A stretch of DNA of 64,000 nucleotides from an uncultured Lachnospiraceae bacterium (lineage in GTDB: Bacteria > Bacillota > Clostridia > Lachnospirales > Lachnospiraceae), in contig CADAIL010000001.1 of assembly GCA_902788035.1 (NCBI GenBank), positions 1 to 64,000 on the forward strand, written 5' to 3'. This document shows, piece after piece, positions 26,960 through 36,390 of the stretch. The notes beneath the pieces were generated by a model. That model was not told where the DNA came from and did not search any database. It saw nothing but the letters and a program-made list of their open reading frames with translations. Numbering within the stretch: position 1 is the first letter of the stretch; every line of letters begins with the position of its first letter. A program made the position numbers and the translations under genes.

Positions 26960-28768
26960 CTACACACGCCGAAGCGACGATATATCCGGCGTCGCCATCA
27001 ATGAATAATTCGTGTGATATGTCACAAAGCCGGGCTTGCCTCCGTTCTTTTTGCGGAGGTTGCGTCTCTCTGTGTAGTCAATCTCGACTTTCGGAGCTTT
27101 TCTGCCTGAGGAATAATAGGCCGCAAGGGCCCCGGCCTCCTCGTATGTCCGGTCTGTGAGTTCGCGCCCATCGGTTTTGACGATCACATGACTGCCGGGC
27201 ATCTTCTTGGCGTGGAACCACCAGTCAGAGCCGCTGCCAATCTTGAACGTGACCTCCTCGTTCTGATAGTTGTTTCGGCCAACGTACATGGTGAAGCCGT
27301 CCGAGGATATGAAGACAAGAGGTTTGGCCTTCGCTTCGCGGGCCTTGCCTTTTGCTATGCTTTTCTTCTGCATGAACCCGAATTCACCGAGCTCTCTCCG
27401 AATCTCGACAAGATCGCCCTCTGTCTCGGCCATATCTATGGCGGCGAGGCAGTACTCGAGCTGTTCCGCATCTGCCCGGGTCTCCTCAATCTGTGTCGCA
27501 AGCGCGTCCGCCGTACGTTTCAGCTTTGCGTAGCGGTCGAAATACTTCTGTGAATTCTGACGCGGGCTCAGCTGCGGGTCGAGAGGAATGGTCAGCGGCT
27601 CATTTGTATAGTAGTTGATGACTTCAATCGACTTCGCGCCTTCCGGAACATTATAGCCGTAGGTGTTCAGCATCTCACCGTAGATGCGGTATTTATCTTT
27701 CTTCTCGGTCTGCAGCAGCTGCTTTTCCTGAAGGGCGAACTTCTTGTTGGTCCGGTCAAGAGCAGTCGTAATCACATGGCGCAGGTCCGCTGACTTCTGG
27801 CGGATCCTGACAGAGGCATCTTTTTCGCCGTAATATGAAATCAGCATGTCGCTGGGTGACTCAAAACCGACAGATGAATATCCTGACTCGGACGCAAAGT
27901 CAGAAACTGTAGAAAGGTCTTCCTCCTCGAAGAACACTTTTTCCGGCGATCCTGTATAGAGATTCAGCGGAAATGTGGCAAAATCCTTGGGTATTCCGTC
28001 TTCAAATACGATTTGAGGCTCGAAAAGGCCCATCTTAACAGCATCCATATGACGACCGAAGACCCTGTAGAGCTTAGATGTTTCGTCTTCTGAAAGCTCT
28101 GCCGCCTTTTTTCTCGGAAGGATTCCGGCTTCATAGGCGAATTCCTCCGAAACGATTGGTGAAAGACCCGTGTAGGACATATAGAGAGCTTTAACAACGT
28201 CGTGGGGCGAGGAAGTGATCACATCTCTGAAACTAAATGCATCCGCCTCGAGCGGGTTTTTCTTCTCATCGGCTCCGGGAATAAAGTAGTCACGACCGGG
28301 CAGGACCTCCCGCACGGAGCTTATTGATGCAGGGACTCGCTTTATGCTGTCCAGAATCTTATTGTTATTGTCAGTCAGGATAATATTGCTGTACTTGCCC
28401 ATAAGCTCTATGATGAGATTCTTTGTAGCGAGATCACCGAGCTCATCTCTGTGGGATACTTCAAAGATGACAACACGCTCGAGGGAAGGCTGATAGATCC
28501 GTGTGATCTGTCCGCCTTGAAGATGTTTTCGAAGAAGCATGCAGAAGTTGGGCGCTGTGAGGGGGGCCTGCTTATTGGCAGGAATAAGGTACAGAAGAGG
28601 CAGCGAAGCCGAAGCGCTCATGAGGACCCGGTAAGTCTGTCTGCGGCTTTTCACTGTGAGCACGAGCTCATCTTTTTCCGACTGCACGATGCGGCTTATT
28701 CCCCCTCCTGCCAGTTTCGTATTTAGTTCATGGACGACCGCGGCGGTCGTGATTCCGTCAAATGCCAT
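26960..28768 (-). CDS. rqcH: RqcH / NFACT ribosome quality-control protein
   Basis: RqcH binds obstructed 50S subunits carrying peptidyl-tRNA and adds C-terminal alanine tails that mark stalled peptides for degradation. The NFACT-N start (MAFDGITTAAVVHELN), coiled-coil middle (about 370-440) and NFACT-R domain (SGSDWWFHAKKMPGSHVIVK) are in order. Older annotations call it a fibronectin-binding protein. The start at 28768 has GGAGG 7 nt upstream; the frame extends 27 codons further but poorly. The roughly 600-residue length is normal. Confidence 0.94.
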   Translation of the reverse strand: MAFDGITTAAVVHELNTKLAGGGISRIVQSEKDELVLTVKSRRQTYRVLMSASASLPLLYLIPANKQAPLTAPNFCMLLRKHLQGGQITRIYQPSLERVVIFEVSHRDELGDLATKNLIIELMGKYSNIILTDNNNKILDSIKRVPASISSVREVLPGRDYFIPGADEKKNPLEADAFSFRDVITSSPHDVVKALYMSYTGLSPIVSEEFAYEAGILPRKKAAELSEDETSKLYRVFGRHMDAVKMGLFEPQIVFEDGIPKDFATFPLNLYTGSPEKVFFEEEDLSTVSDFASESGYSSVGFESPSDMLISYYGEKDASVRIRQKSADLRHVITTALDRTNKKFALQEKQLLQTEKKDKYRIYGEMLNTYGYNVPEGAKSIEVINYYTNEPLTIPLDPQLSPRQNSQKYFDRYAKLKRTADALATQIEETRADAEQLEYCLAAIDMAETEGDLVEIRRELGEFGFMQKKSIAKGKAREAKAKPLVFISSDGFTMYVGRNNYQNEEVTFKIGSGSDWWFHAKKMPGSHVIVKTDGRELTDRTYEEAGALAAYYSSGRKAPKVEIDYTERRNLRKKNGGKPGFVTYHTNYSLMATPDISSLRRV

Positions 28769-28845
28769 GTGTTTACCTCCAATAGGTCCGTTACGGGTGT
28801 CCATCCTTTGCGCGCTCTCACGGGACGAAAGCGCGGGATCCGGTC

Positions 28846-29712
28846 TCACTCTTTGACGTGCAGATTATAATACCATTTTACCACAGCTGTCGCGATAATG
28901 ATCACGTAGCCCAAAAAACTCCAGGCGTCAGGTATTTCCCTGAAGAAAATGAAGCCAAAAAGGGCAGCAAATACGACCTGTGAGTAATCGAAAACAGATA
29001 TTTCCTTTGCCGGCGCGTAAGAATATGCCGCAGTCACATTCAGCTGTCCGACCGAAGCCATAATTCCCGCCATGAGCAGAAAGATGAGCTGTTTTAACGT
29101 CATAGGCACAAAGCCGGTGATCATGCCCGGCAGTGATACCAGGCAGGAAAATGTCGAAAAGAACAGGACAATGACCGCTTTTCGCTCTCCCATGAGTCCG
29201 AGCTTTCTCACATATGTGTAAGCTGTACCTGCTGCGATGCCGCCGATCATTGCGACCAGAGCCGGCAGCGAGGCGATCCCGGCGCCGGGCTTTACGATAA
29301 AGGACGCGCCGATGAAAGCTGTTATGACAGTCCCTATCTCAAATGTATTGGGCTTTTCACCGATGATGAAGATCGACATGACGATGGCTGCGAACGGCGC
29401 AAGTTTATTTAAGATATTGGCATCCGCTATGGCCATGTGACTGATCGCCCAGAAATTTGCGTATATTCCGATAGTTCCGGCAATGCTGCGAAGGAGCAGC
29501 GTGGGGAGACACCCCTCTTTGATCCGAAGTTTCTGACCGCTTTTTCTCAGCATATAAAGCGCGACGATCGCGGCTATAAGATTGCGGAAAAATGCCTTCT
29601 CCGCAGTCGGCAGGTCACCGGAGAACCTGACGAAAAGTGACATGGCAGCAAATCCGAATGCTGCAAGCAGAATGTGAAAGATGCCTTTTGCTTTATTATT
29701 TGCCTGATCCAT
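28846..29712 (-). CDS. EamA/DMT family transporter
   Basis: This is a hydrophobic 288-residue protein with about ten membrane segments and two EamA-like halves (first half ends near KPGAG, second includes YSYAPAKEISVFDYSQVVFAA cut by short loops). Family members export amino acids, nucleotides or other small metabolites. The substrate cannot be told from sequence. It lies between leuS and rqcH and is preceded by the leuS terminator. Confidence 0.85.
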   Translation of the reverse strand: MDQANNKAKGIFHILLAAFGFAAMSLFVRFSGDLPTAEKAFFRNLIAAIVALYMLRKSGQKLRIKEGCLPTLLLRSIAGTIGIYANFWAISHMAIADANILNKLAPFAAIVMSIFIIGEKPNTFEIGTVITAFIGASFIVKPGAGIASLPALVAMIGGIAAGTAYTYVRKLGLMGERKAVIVLFFSTFSCLVSLPGMITGFVPMTLKQLIFLLMAGIMASVGQLNVTAAYSYAPAKEISVFDYSQVVFAALFGFIFFREIPDAWSFLGYVIIIATAVVKWYYNLHVKE

Positions 29713-29725
29713 AATTACCTGAAAG

Positions 29726-29751
29726 AGGGGTTGTCTTGATCGACAACCCCT
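29726..29751 (-). terminator. Terminator downstream of leuS
   Basis: A 9-bp GC-rich stem (GGGGTTGTC/GACAACCCC) with a 6-nt loop lies about 105 nt after the leuS stop. On the minus strand it is followed by TCTTTCAG, a modest U tract. It sits only 14 nt before the DMT start, so it could also shape that gene's leader. Confidence 0.65.
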
Positions 29752-29854
29752 TCCTGATCACTAAGCTGATTATATGCGCCTTACTGTGTGCACAGACTTA
29801 TTTAGGCACATATGTTTATGTTGATCCAACTGCCGCGAAGCTCGTCCGGAACGA

Positions 29855-32254
29855 TTATTTCGCGACGAAATTCAGGATCTTGCCCGGTCTGTAGATGACC
29901 TTTACAATGCGCTTTCCTTCTGTAAGCTTGGCAATCTTGGGAAGCGCAAGACCTGCTGCCTTAGCCGTCTCCTCATCAGCGTCCACTGCAATGCTGAGAA
30001 CGTCACGCGGTTTGCCGTTGACCTGTACAGAGATCTCGACAGTTGTGTCGATCGTCTTTGCCTCGTCGTACTCCGGCCACGGAGCAAGGGAGATAAAACC
30101 TTCCTGTCCGAGGTACTCCCAGATCTCCTCGCAAAGGTGCGGGGCGAACGGTGTGAGCAGCTTTACAAATGTGAGGTACTGATCCTTTCCGACCTTGCCC
30201 GCTGCCTCAAAGTCGTTGAGAAGAGCCATCATGGAGGCGATACCGGTATTGAACTTCATGTCTTCAATATCGTTCGTGACTTTTTTGATGGTCTTGTGGA
30301 GACCTGACTCGAGGGATTTTACATCCTCATCCTGCAGGTTGTCAGCAAGGCGGGCGATGCGGTCGAGGAATCTCTTGCAGCCGCGGACAGATGTCTCGCT
30401 CCACGGTGAGGAGGCGCCATAGTCACCCATAAAGAGGACATAGGTGCGGAGCGTGTCAGCGCCGAACTCGTTAACTACCTCTACAGGGTCGACAACATTA
30501 CCGACCGACTTGCTCATCTTTGTTCCGTCAGCGCCGAGAACAAGTCCCTGAGCGGACCGCTTTGCGTACGGCTCGAATGTCGGAACGACACCGATATCGT
30601 ACAGGAAGTGATGCCAGAATCTGGAGTAGATCAGATGGCGTGTTACATGCTCCATACCGCCGTTGTACCAGTCTACCGGCAGCCAGTATTTCAATTTTTC
30701 CGGATCAGCAAGCGCTTTGTCGTTCTTCGGATCGATGTAGCGCAGGAAGTACCAGGAGGATCCTGCCCACTGCGGCATCGTATCTGTCTCGCGCTTTGCC
30801 GCGCCGCCGCACTTCGGGCATGTGCAGTTCACGAAACTCTCGATCTTGGCCAGCGGAGATTCACCGTCCTCACCCGGCTTGAAGTTCTCGACTTCCGGAA
30901 GCAGGAGCGGAAGCTCCTCGTACGGAACTCCGACCATGCCGCAATTCGGGCAGTGGATGATCGGAATAGGCTCGCCCCAGTATCTCTGACGGTTGAACGC
31001 CCAGTCTTTCATCTTGTACTGAACACCGGCCTCGCCGATACCCTTCTCTTCAAGGAACTCCAGCATGCGTTCGATGGAGTCTTTCTTATTAGTATAGCCG
31101 TTAAGGAAATCGGAGTTGACCATCATGCCGTCGCCTGTGTAGGCTTCCTTCTCGATGTCGCCGCCCTTAATTACTTCAATAATATCAAGACCAAATGCCT
31201 TTGCGAAGTCATAGTCTCGCTGATCGTGAGCAGGAACGGCCATGATCGCGCCTGTGCCGTAGCCCATCATGACATAATCCGCGATGAAAAGCGGAATTTC
31301 TTTTCCGTTCACCGGATTGACTGCTGTGATGCCTTCGATTCGGACGCCCGTCTTCTCTTTGACAAGGTTGACGCGCTCGAATTCAGTCTTCTTCTGGCAC
31401 TCTTCGCGGTATGCCGTGATTGCGTCGATGTTGCTGATCTTATCGGCATACTTGTCAATCAGCGGATGCTCCGGAGCGATGACCATGAAGGTGACGCCGA
31501 AGAGCGTGTCCGGACGTGTTGTGTAGATGCGGAGTGTTTCATCAGTGCCGGCTATGGAGAAGTTCACGAACGCGCCTTTGGATTTACCGATCCAGTTCTC
31601 CTCCTGAGCACGGATGTTCTCCGGGAAGTCGACCTGGTCGAGTCCTTCAAGGAGCTTGTCCGCATATTTGGTTATGCGCAGATACCAGACTTCCTTTTCT
31701 TTCTGGATGATATCGCTGTGGCAGATATCACATTTGCCGCCCTGGCTGTCTTCATTGGAGAGGACGACCTTGCAGTGCGGGCAGTAATTGACGAGAGTCT
31801 TGTCTCTGTATGCGAGACCGTTCTCGAAAAGCTTCAGGAAGATCCACTGCGTCCACTTGTAATAATTCGCATCTGTCGTGTCGACAACGCGGTCCCAGTC
31901 AAAGGAGAAGCCGACGGATTTCAGCTGTTCGCTGAAGTGCTTGATATTCGCGTCCGTGATGACACGCGGGTGCTGGTTGGTCTTGATCGCATAATTCTCG
32001 GCCGGGAGTCCGAAAGCGTCGAAACCGATCGGGAACAGGACGTTATAGCCCTGCATACGGCGTTTTCTGGAGACGATTTCAAGGCCTGTATAGGCTTTGA
32101 TGTGTCCGACATGCATGCCTGCGCCGCTCGGATACGGGAATTCTACCAGACCATAGAATTTGGGCTTGTCGCTTATATCTTCAGCATGGAAGATCTTTTC
32201 TGCCTCCCATCTGGTCTGCCACTTCGGTTCAACTTCGCGGAAGTTGTATTTCAT
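29855..32254 (-). CDS. leuS: Leucyl-tRNA synthetase
   Basis: LeuS charges tRNA-Leu. The class I signatures are clear: the HIGH-like PSGAGMHVGHIKAYT and KMSKS in DGTKMSKSVGN. The CP1 editing domain, zinc-type cysteines (YCPHCK, CDICHS, HCPNCG, CTCPKCGG) and anticodon-binding C-terminus are present. Length (about 799 aa) is normal for the bacterial type. The ATG at 32254 follows AGGTGA; a GTG two codons earlier is possible. I see no T-box in its leader, although leuS is often T-box controlled in Firmicutes. Confidence 0.97.
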   Translation of the reverse strand: MKYNFREVEPKWQTRWEAEKIFHAEDISDKPKFYGLVEFPYPSGAGMHVGHIKAYTGLEIVSRKRRMQGYNVLFPIGFDAFGLPAENYAIKTNQHPRVITDANIKHFSEQLKSVGFSFDWDRVVDTTDANYYKWTQWIFLKLFENGLAYRDKTLVNYCPHCKVVLSNEDSQGGKCDICHSDIIQKEKEVWYLRITKYADKLLEGLDQVDFPENIRAQEENWIGKSKGAFVNFSIAGTDETLRIYTTRPDTLFGVTFMVIAPEHPLIDKYADKISNIDAITAYREECQKKTEFERVNLVKEKTGVRIEGITAVNPVNGKEIPLFIADYVMMGYGTGAIMAVPAHDQRDYDFAKAFGLDIIEVIKGGDIEKEAYTGDGMMVNSDFLNGYTNKKDSIERMLEFLEEKGIGEAGVQYKMKDWAFNRQRYWGEPIPIIHCPNCGMVGVPYEELPLLLPEVENFKPGEDGESPLAKIESFVNCTCPKCGGAAKRETDTMPQWAGSSWYFLRYIDPKNDKALADPEKLKYWLPVDWYNGGMEHVTRHLIYSRFWHHFLYDIGVVPTFEPYAKRSAQGLVLGADGTKMSKSVGNVVDPVEVVNEFGADTLRTYVLFMGDYGASSPWSETSVRGCKRFLDRIARLADNLQDEDVKSLESGLHKTIKKVTNDIEDMKFNTGIASMMALLNDFEAAGKVGKDQYLTFVKLLTPFAPHLCEEIWEYLGQEGFISLAPWPEYDEAKTIDTTVEISVQVNGKPRDVLSIAVDADEETAKAAGLALPKIAKLTEGKRIVKVIYRPGKILNFVAK

Positions 32255-32311
32255 ACTCACTCACCTTGCCTCTCTAAGCATTCATAAGAATCGCTTTAAT
32301 ATCATTATGCA

Positions 32312-32340
32312 ATAATAGCATTTACAAAATTATTTGTAAA
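32312..32340 (-). promoter_or_regulatory. Promoter of leuS
   Basis: On the minus strand TTTACA (32335-32340) and TATTAT (32312-32317) are 17 bp apart. The leader would be only about 50 nt, too short for a T-box. Confidence 0.72.
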
Positions 32341-32380
32341 GTGTGCGCTGGTATAAGACTGTGCTGCAGGAAATAAATCA

Positions 32381-32460
32381 GTGACAGTTCAAACCGGTTG
32401 TCCCTGAAGATCACTGTCGGCCTAAAATCTTCCTTCTTCGTTTTGTGCCGGATTCGAAGG
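32381..32460 (+). repeat. Possible degenerate half of the palindromic element
   Basis: GTGACAGTTCAAACCGG here resembles the outer end of the six-copy repeat (GTCACAGTTCAGACAGA in copy A), but no core follows. A GTGCCGGAT motif near 32446-32454 also matches the right shoulder of the full copies. It lies directly beside full copy B and may be the wreck of an earlier insertion. Confidence 0.3.
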
Positions 32461-32465
32461 TGCGC

Positions 32466-32662
32466 TGCAGTTCAGACAGGCTGTCCATTAAGTTCGTTTC
32501 CGGCGCGAATCATCCATCTTCGTGAGAAAAACATTGCGGGTCCGACCGAGAGATCACAGAATGCGATAGCATTCTGTAAGCTCACAGGGCAGGACCTGCG
32601 TTTTTCGATGAAGATGATGTTCGTGCCGGATCAGGATCTTCGTGACAGCCCGCCTGAACTGC
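32466..32662 (+). repeat. Palindromic element, copy B
   Basis: The terminal repeats are 32466-32482 and 32646-32662. The core is 32515-32616 (102 nt). P3 is GCGGGTCC/GGACCTGC as in copy A, but apical P4 has changed to ACAGAATGC/GCATTCTGT, still fully paired, with a GATA loop. The flanking internal-loop strands GACCGAGAGATC and AAGCTCACAGGG are kept. The element ends 4 nt from the pgeF stop codon. The 32255-32666 gap holds the leuS promoter, the half repeat and this copy. Confidence 0.9.
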
Positions 32663-32666
32663 TCAA

Positions 32667-33671
32667 TTACCTAATTGATATGAAGGCGCCAAGATTCCCG
32701 CGCTTGCCGTGGCTGGCCCTGTGGGAGAACATGATATCCGCGTTCTCGAAGGTACAGAGGTTGGGAAGCTGGATGTTCTCTTCGGGGATGCCGGCGTCCA
32801 TGAGGATTTTTCTGTTGACTCCCCAGAGATCGAGCATGTACTTCTCCTCTTCTGCCGGCAGCCCTCTGTCCGGATATTCGAGCGGTCGGAACTCCGGGTC
32901 AAAATGACGGGCAACGTCCCAGCTGACCTCGTAGTGAGCGCCGGATATGGAAGGACCGATCGCGGCAAGCATATCACGGGGATCAGACCCAAACTCGCGC
33001 TTCATAGCTTCTACTGTTACGCGCCCCATCTGCATGGAAGTTCCCTTCCAGCCCGAATGGGAAAGACCAATCGCATGGTGGACCGGATCCGCGAAGTAAA
33101 GCGGAACACAGTCGGCATAAAAGGTAGAAAGAACGACACCTGGCTCATCGGTAATGAAACCGTCAACATCGAGCCAGTCGAGAGGACGCGTGATGCCGCT
33201 GCCGCTGTCAGACCTGCCAACACGAAGAACGTTGGTCGTGTGGGTCTGGTCCGAGCACACGATATCTTCTGCCCGAAAGCCTGCGGCATCGGCAAAGAGT
33301 CTGAAGTTCTCGAGCACATTTGCAAAACTACTATTCTTCCAGGCATCCTCGTCGGTGAGCGCGTGACGGACATCTGCGTCCGAGAGACTGGCATTCTCTA
33401 TAATGCATCCGTTCGTGATTGCCCGGCACTCATTCCTCGTGGGCAGAGTTTCCGGTGCATATGGTCCGCTCTCCGCGTTCATCAGCAGTTCCTGTGTGAA
33501 GGAGAAGTTCATGGAGGCAAGCGGACCCCGGCTTACCCCTCCGATTCGTGTGGAGAAGACGGCGTTCAGCCAGTCCTCCCTGTCCAGATTCGGGAAAGAA
33601 AGCCATACGACTCCGTTTTTCTCGTGGATATTAAGAGTGGATTTTTTTATATCGTGCCATTTAATGTTCAT
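32667..33671 (-). CDS. pgeF: PgeF/YfiH laccase-domain protein (purine nucleoside phosphorylase-like)
   Basis: The protein belongs to the multicopper-polyphenol-oxidase-like YfiH family, reported to act on purine nucleosides and on mis-incorporated L-serine in murein precursors. Metal-site motifs are visible: CSDQTHTTNV, TFYADCVPLYFAD and LSHSGWKGT. At about 334 residues it is longer than typical members (near 250-280) because of an extended N-terminal region and an insert (about 70-125). The ATG at 33671 has AAAGGA 7 nt upstream; the frame runs 16 codons further without a site. Confidence 0.88.
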   Translation of the reverse strand: MNIKWHDIKKSTLNIHEKNGVVWLSFPNLDREDWLNAVFSTRIGGVSRGPLASMNFSFTQELLMNAESGPYAPETLPTRNECRAITNGCIIENASLSDADVRHALTDEDAWKNSSFANVLENFRLFADAAGFRAEDIVCSDQTHTTNVLRVGRSDSGSGITRPLDWLDVDGFITDEPGVVLSTFYADCVPLYFADPVHHAIGLSHSGWKGTSMQMGRVTVEAMKREFGSDPRDMLAAIGPSISGAHYEVSWDVARHFDPEFRPLEYPDRGLPAEEEKYMLDLWGVNRKILMDAGIPEENIQLPNLCTFENADIMFSHRASHGKRGNLGAFISIR

Positions 33672-33778
33672 AATCGTTCCTTTCGTATCGAAAGCTTTCC
33701 GTTCATCATGGACCCGCACTCCTATCTTACAGGCGGGGGTTGTTTGATACGGAATGTTGAAAAGGATGCCGCTTGTGA

Positions 33779-34132
33779 TCAGGGAATATAGTCGAAGGCG
33801 TTCCTTATGAGACTGCAGCCGTCGTCCGTAACCGCAATGACATCGAACCGATATGGAGTATACTCACTTAAACGGTGCCTTGTGATGTAGGTCAGAGCGA
33901 CGCGGGATATCTTCCGCTGCTTGCTGTAATCGACCGCTGAAAGGGCATCGGACTCTCCCTTCGCCCTGTATTTTACTTCGATGAAGACAATGCAGTTACT
34001 CTCTTTTGCGATGATGTCAATCTCACCCTGACGGATGCTATAATTCATCTCAAGTATCTCATATCCCTGTTTCATTAAAAAATCAGCGGCTACTTGCTCA
34101 TAGCCGCTGCCGCGTTTTCTTGTGTTTGTCAA
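33779..34132 (-). CDS. yraN: UPF0102 / YraN family endonuclease-like protein
   Basis: A small 117-residue protein with the restriction-endonuclease-like core: GSGYEQVAADFL, EILEMNYSIRQGEIDII and IVFIEVKYR (E-x-K catalytic pattern). The molecular role is unproven; context with rnhB and lepB is common. The start appears to be TTG at 34132 with AGAGG 7 nt upstream, which gives MTNTRKRGSG. Confidence 0.9.
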   Translation of the reverse strand: MTNTRKRGSGYEQVAADFLMKQGYEILEMNYSIRQGEIDIIAKESNCIVFIEVKYRAKGESDALSAVDYSKQRKISRVALTYITRHRLSEYTPYRFDVIAVTDDGCSLIRNAFDYIP

Positions 34133-34158
34133 ATGTAAGCCTCTTCCCTCCGGATGGA

Positions 34159-34854
34159 TCAGAGCCGGTCTTCGGGCACAAATTTCGTTATGAATGTCCT
34201 TCTGTGAATCGGGCAGGGACCGAATTCTTTTAAGGCTGCAATGTGTTCCGCGGTGCCGTATCCTTTGTTTTTGGCAAATGCATACCCCGGGAACATTTCA
34301 TCGTACTCCACCATCATCCGGTCCCTTGTGACCTTTGCCACGATGCTGGCGGCCGCGATGGATACGCTCTTTCGGTCGCCGCCGATGATAGGCACCTGAG
34401 GAATGCCTGCCTGCGGGATCGTGACTGCGTCATTCAGCAGGATGTCCGGCTTTACACGCAGCTTTGATATGGCCTCGCGCATAGCCTCGTAAGTCGCCTG
34501 CAGGATGTTGATCTCGTCAATCCTTTTCGGAGTCACCATTCCGAGACCTACAGCGACCGCTTCGTTCATGATGACATCGTAAAGCTCTTCGCGCTTTTTT
34601 TCCGACAGCTTTTTCGAGTCATTCAGATAGAGTATGCGGTGATCTGTAGGCAGTATGCAGGCACAGGCGACGACAGGTCCCGACAGGGGCCCTCTTCCGA
34701 CTTCGTCGATTCCCGCGATGTAGCCTTTGTCCGCAAACTTCCGCTCGTAGACCATGAGACTTTCGGTCCGCTCAATCTCTTTTTTCAGTTTCTCTGCCGC
34801 TTTAGCTTCTTTTTCGAGCTGTTTCGCGCGCTGCTTTTCAGTCATACAATACAC
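34159..34854 (-). CDS. rnhB: Ribonuclease HII
   Basis: RnhB cuts RNA in RNA-DNA hybrids and removes single ribonucleotides from DNA. The catalytic site is in YIAGIDEVGRGPLSGPVVA, with further acidic residues in LNDSKKLSEKKRE and AAASIVAKVTRD. A charged helical N-terminal extension (about 1-40) precedes the core. The start is GTG at 34854 with AGGA upstream; an ATG three codons in is possible. Confidence 0.95.
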   Translation of the reverse strand: MYCMTEKQRAKQLEKEAKAAEKLKKEIERTESLMVYERKFADKGYIAGIDEVGRGPLSGPVVACACILPTDHRILYLNDSKKLSEKKREELYDVIMNEAVAVGLGMVTPKRIDEINILQATYEAMREAISKLRVKPDILLNDAVTIPQAGIPQVPIIGGDRKSVSIAAASIVAKVTRDRMMVEYDEMFPGYAFAKNKGYGTAEHIAALKEFGPCPIHRRTFITKFVPEDRL

Positions 34855-34899
34855 ATCTTTCCTGTTATGCGGATACCCGTGGTCTTTGGACGAGTCGTT

Positions 34900-35787
34900 T
34901 TAGGCATCAGCCTTCTCAAGAGTGATCCTTCCGAGGTTTCCGCTCCTGAATTCGTCAAGCATAATGGCCGATGCGCGGCTGTAATCGATGCCGCCTCCTT
35001 TTACGAGGCAGCCTCTCTTCTGCCCGACAGCCTCCAGAATTGTGAGAGCCCGTGCGGATTCTTCAGACTGGCCGGCGAGAGGGATCACATCTTCTGCTTT
35101 CTCGTCGATTCCGAAACGGTCTCCGATGACGCCCGGATAGGCACTGCAAAGCCTTGTGATAAGCAGCATTGCCAGCTCATCCTGAGGCAGGATCTGATCG
35201 TTGATAGATCCGATGAGGGCGAGATTTTCGCCGACAATACGGTCTTCGAACTTCGGCCAGAGGAGTCCGGGTGTATCGAGAAGCTCTATTTTTGTGTCGA
35301 GCCGAATCCACTGTTTACCGCGGGTGACGCCCGGTTTGTTCCCGGTCTTGGCAATTGCACGGCCGGCAAATGAATTGATGAATGTGGACTTGCCGACATT
35401 CGGTATTCCGCAGACCATAGCCCTGATCGGACGCTCTTTCATGCCTTTTGCCCTGTCACGGGCGATCTTTTCGGCGCATGCACTCTGTATCATGCCGATA
35501 AGCTTCTTTTTATCGATACGTTTTCTGGCATCGAGGAGCATGGCACCGCCGAGTTCTCGCTCGAATCGGAGCTGCCAGGCTTTGTTTTCAGCCTCGTCGG
35601 CAAGGTCCGCTTTATTGAGCAGGACCAGTCTCGATTTGCCCGCAGCGATCCGGTCGATATCCGGATTGCGGGACGAGACGGGCACTCTCGCGTCCAGAAT
35701 CTCGATGACGATGTCGACAAGGCGCACGTCCTCCTGCATTTGCCGTACAGTCTTTGTCATATGTCCCGGATACCATTGTACATCCAT
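34900..35787 (-). CDS. rbgA: Ribosome biogenesis GTPase A (RbgA/YlqF)
   Basis: RbgA is a circularly permuted GTPase needed for late 50S assembly. Motifs occur in permuted order: LLNKADLA (G4, about 57-64), then DARKR, then G1 GIPNVGKSTFINS (about 127-139) and G3 DTPGLLWP (about 173-180). The N-terminus VQWYPGHMTK is characteristic. It directly follows lepB with a 5-nt gap. The 295-aa length is normal. Confidence 0.95.
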   Translation of the reverse strand: MDVQWYPGHMTKTVRQMQEDVRLVDIVIEILDARVPVSSRNPDIDRIAAGKSRLVLLNKADLADEAENKAWQLRFERELGGAMLLDARKRIDKKKLIGMIQSACAEKIARDRAKGMKERPIRAMVCGIPNVGKSTFINSFAGRAIAKTGNKPGVTRGKQWIRLDTKIELLDTPGLLWPKFEDRIVGENLALIGSINDQILPQDELAMLLITRLCSAYPGVIGDRFGIDEKAEDVIPLAGQSEESARALTILEAVGQKRGCLVKGGGIDYSRASAIMLDEFRSGNLGRITLEKADA

Positions 35788-35792
35788 ACTGA

Positions 35793-36371
35793 TTACCTCA
35801 TAAAACCCCGATCGGTCTTCGGATATGTCCGGAACCAGACCTTGCCGATGATATAGTTTTCATCTATATTTCCGACATCTGTGAACCGGCTGTCTTCACT
35901 GTTGTTCCTGTTGTCCCCGAGAACGAAGTATTCCTCGCTGCCGAGTTTGATGGGATCCGCCGCTATACCGGGGTTGGTCATGCTGGGCAGCTCTTCGCTC
36001 TCAATATAAGTCTGCCCGTTGATCAGGATCAGACCGTCCTTGATCTGTATTGTCTCTCCGGGAAGTCCGATGACCCGCTTTACGTGGACTGAGGAATCTG
36101 TCGCCTCGGTATTTCGGTAAGCAATGAGATCTCCGCGTTTTACACCGCCGAATGTATAGGCTGCGCGGTTGATCAGGACTTTGTTCCCGGCATTGATCGT
36201 CGGATCCATTGAGCTTTCCTGTATCGTGATGCTCGTGCAGAAGACGAATGAAAACAGGGCGGACAGGGCAAGCACCGCGAGGATCTCAATGACCCATGTT
36301 TGGATGCCCCTGGCCTGATGCGAATACCAGAAACTCTTTTCGGGTGGTGTTGTCGGTTCTTTTACTTTCAT
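35793..36371 (-). CDS. lepB: Signal peptidase I (first copy)
   Basis: This membrane-anchored serine protease removes Sec and Tat signal peptides. One N-terminal membrane helix (AVLALSALFSFVFCTSITI) precedes the catalytic serine in ESSMDPTI and the general-base lysine in VKRVIGLPGE; the GDNRNNSEDSRF box is complete. The start at 36371 (MKVKEP) has GGAG about 7 nt upstream. A longer frame to 36449 would translate through palindromic non-coding sequence and is rejected. A second, diverged lepB lies at 57117-57665. Confidence 0.94.
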   Translation of the reverse strand: MKVKEPTTPPEKSFWYSHQARGIQTWVIEILAVLALSALFSFVFCTSITIQESSMDPTINAGNKVLINRAAYTFGGVKRGDLIAYRNTEATDSSVHVKRVIGLPGETIQIKDGLILINGQTYIESEELPSMTNPGIAADPIKLGSEEYFVLGDNRNNSEDSRFTDVGNIDENYIIGKVWFRTYPKTDRGFMR

Positions 36372-36390
36372 GCGTTCTCTCCGATATTCA

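Noticed and set aside
30608..32287. Long plus-strand ORF (559 codons) opposite leuS
   Set aside because: It is the antisense shadow of a strongly conserved synthetase gene, has no ribosome site and no recognisable motif.
32255..32466. T-box riboswitch for leuS
   Set aside because: No AGGGTGGNACCGCG-like box or terminator/antiterminator pair is seen, and the promoter leaves only about 50 nt of leader.
32709..33791. Plus-strand ORF of 360 codons opposite pgeF
   Set aside because: Antisense shadow; composition is that of a mirrored coding strand and no domain is visible.
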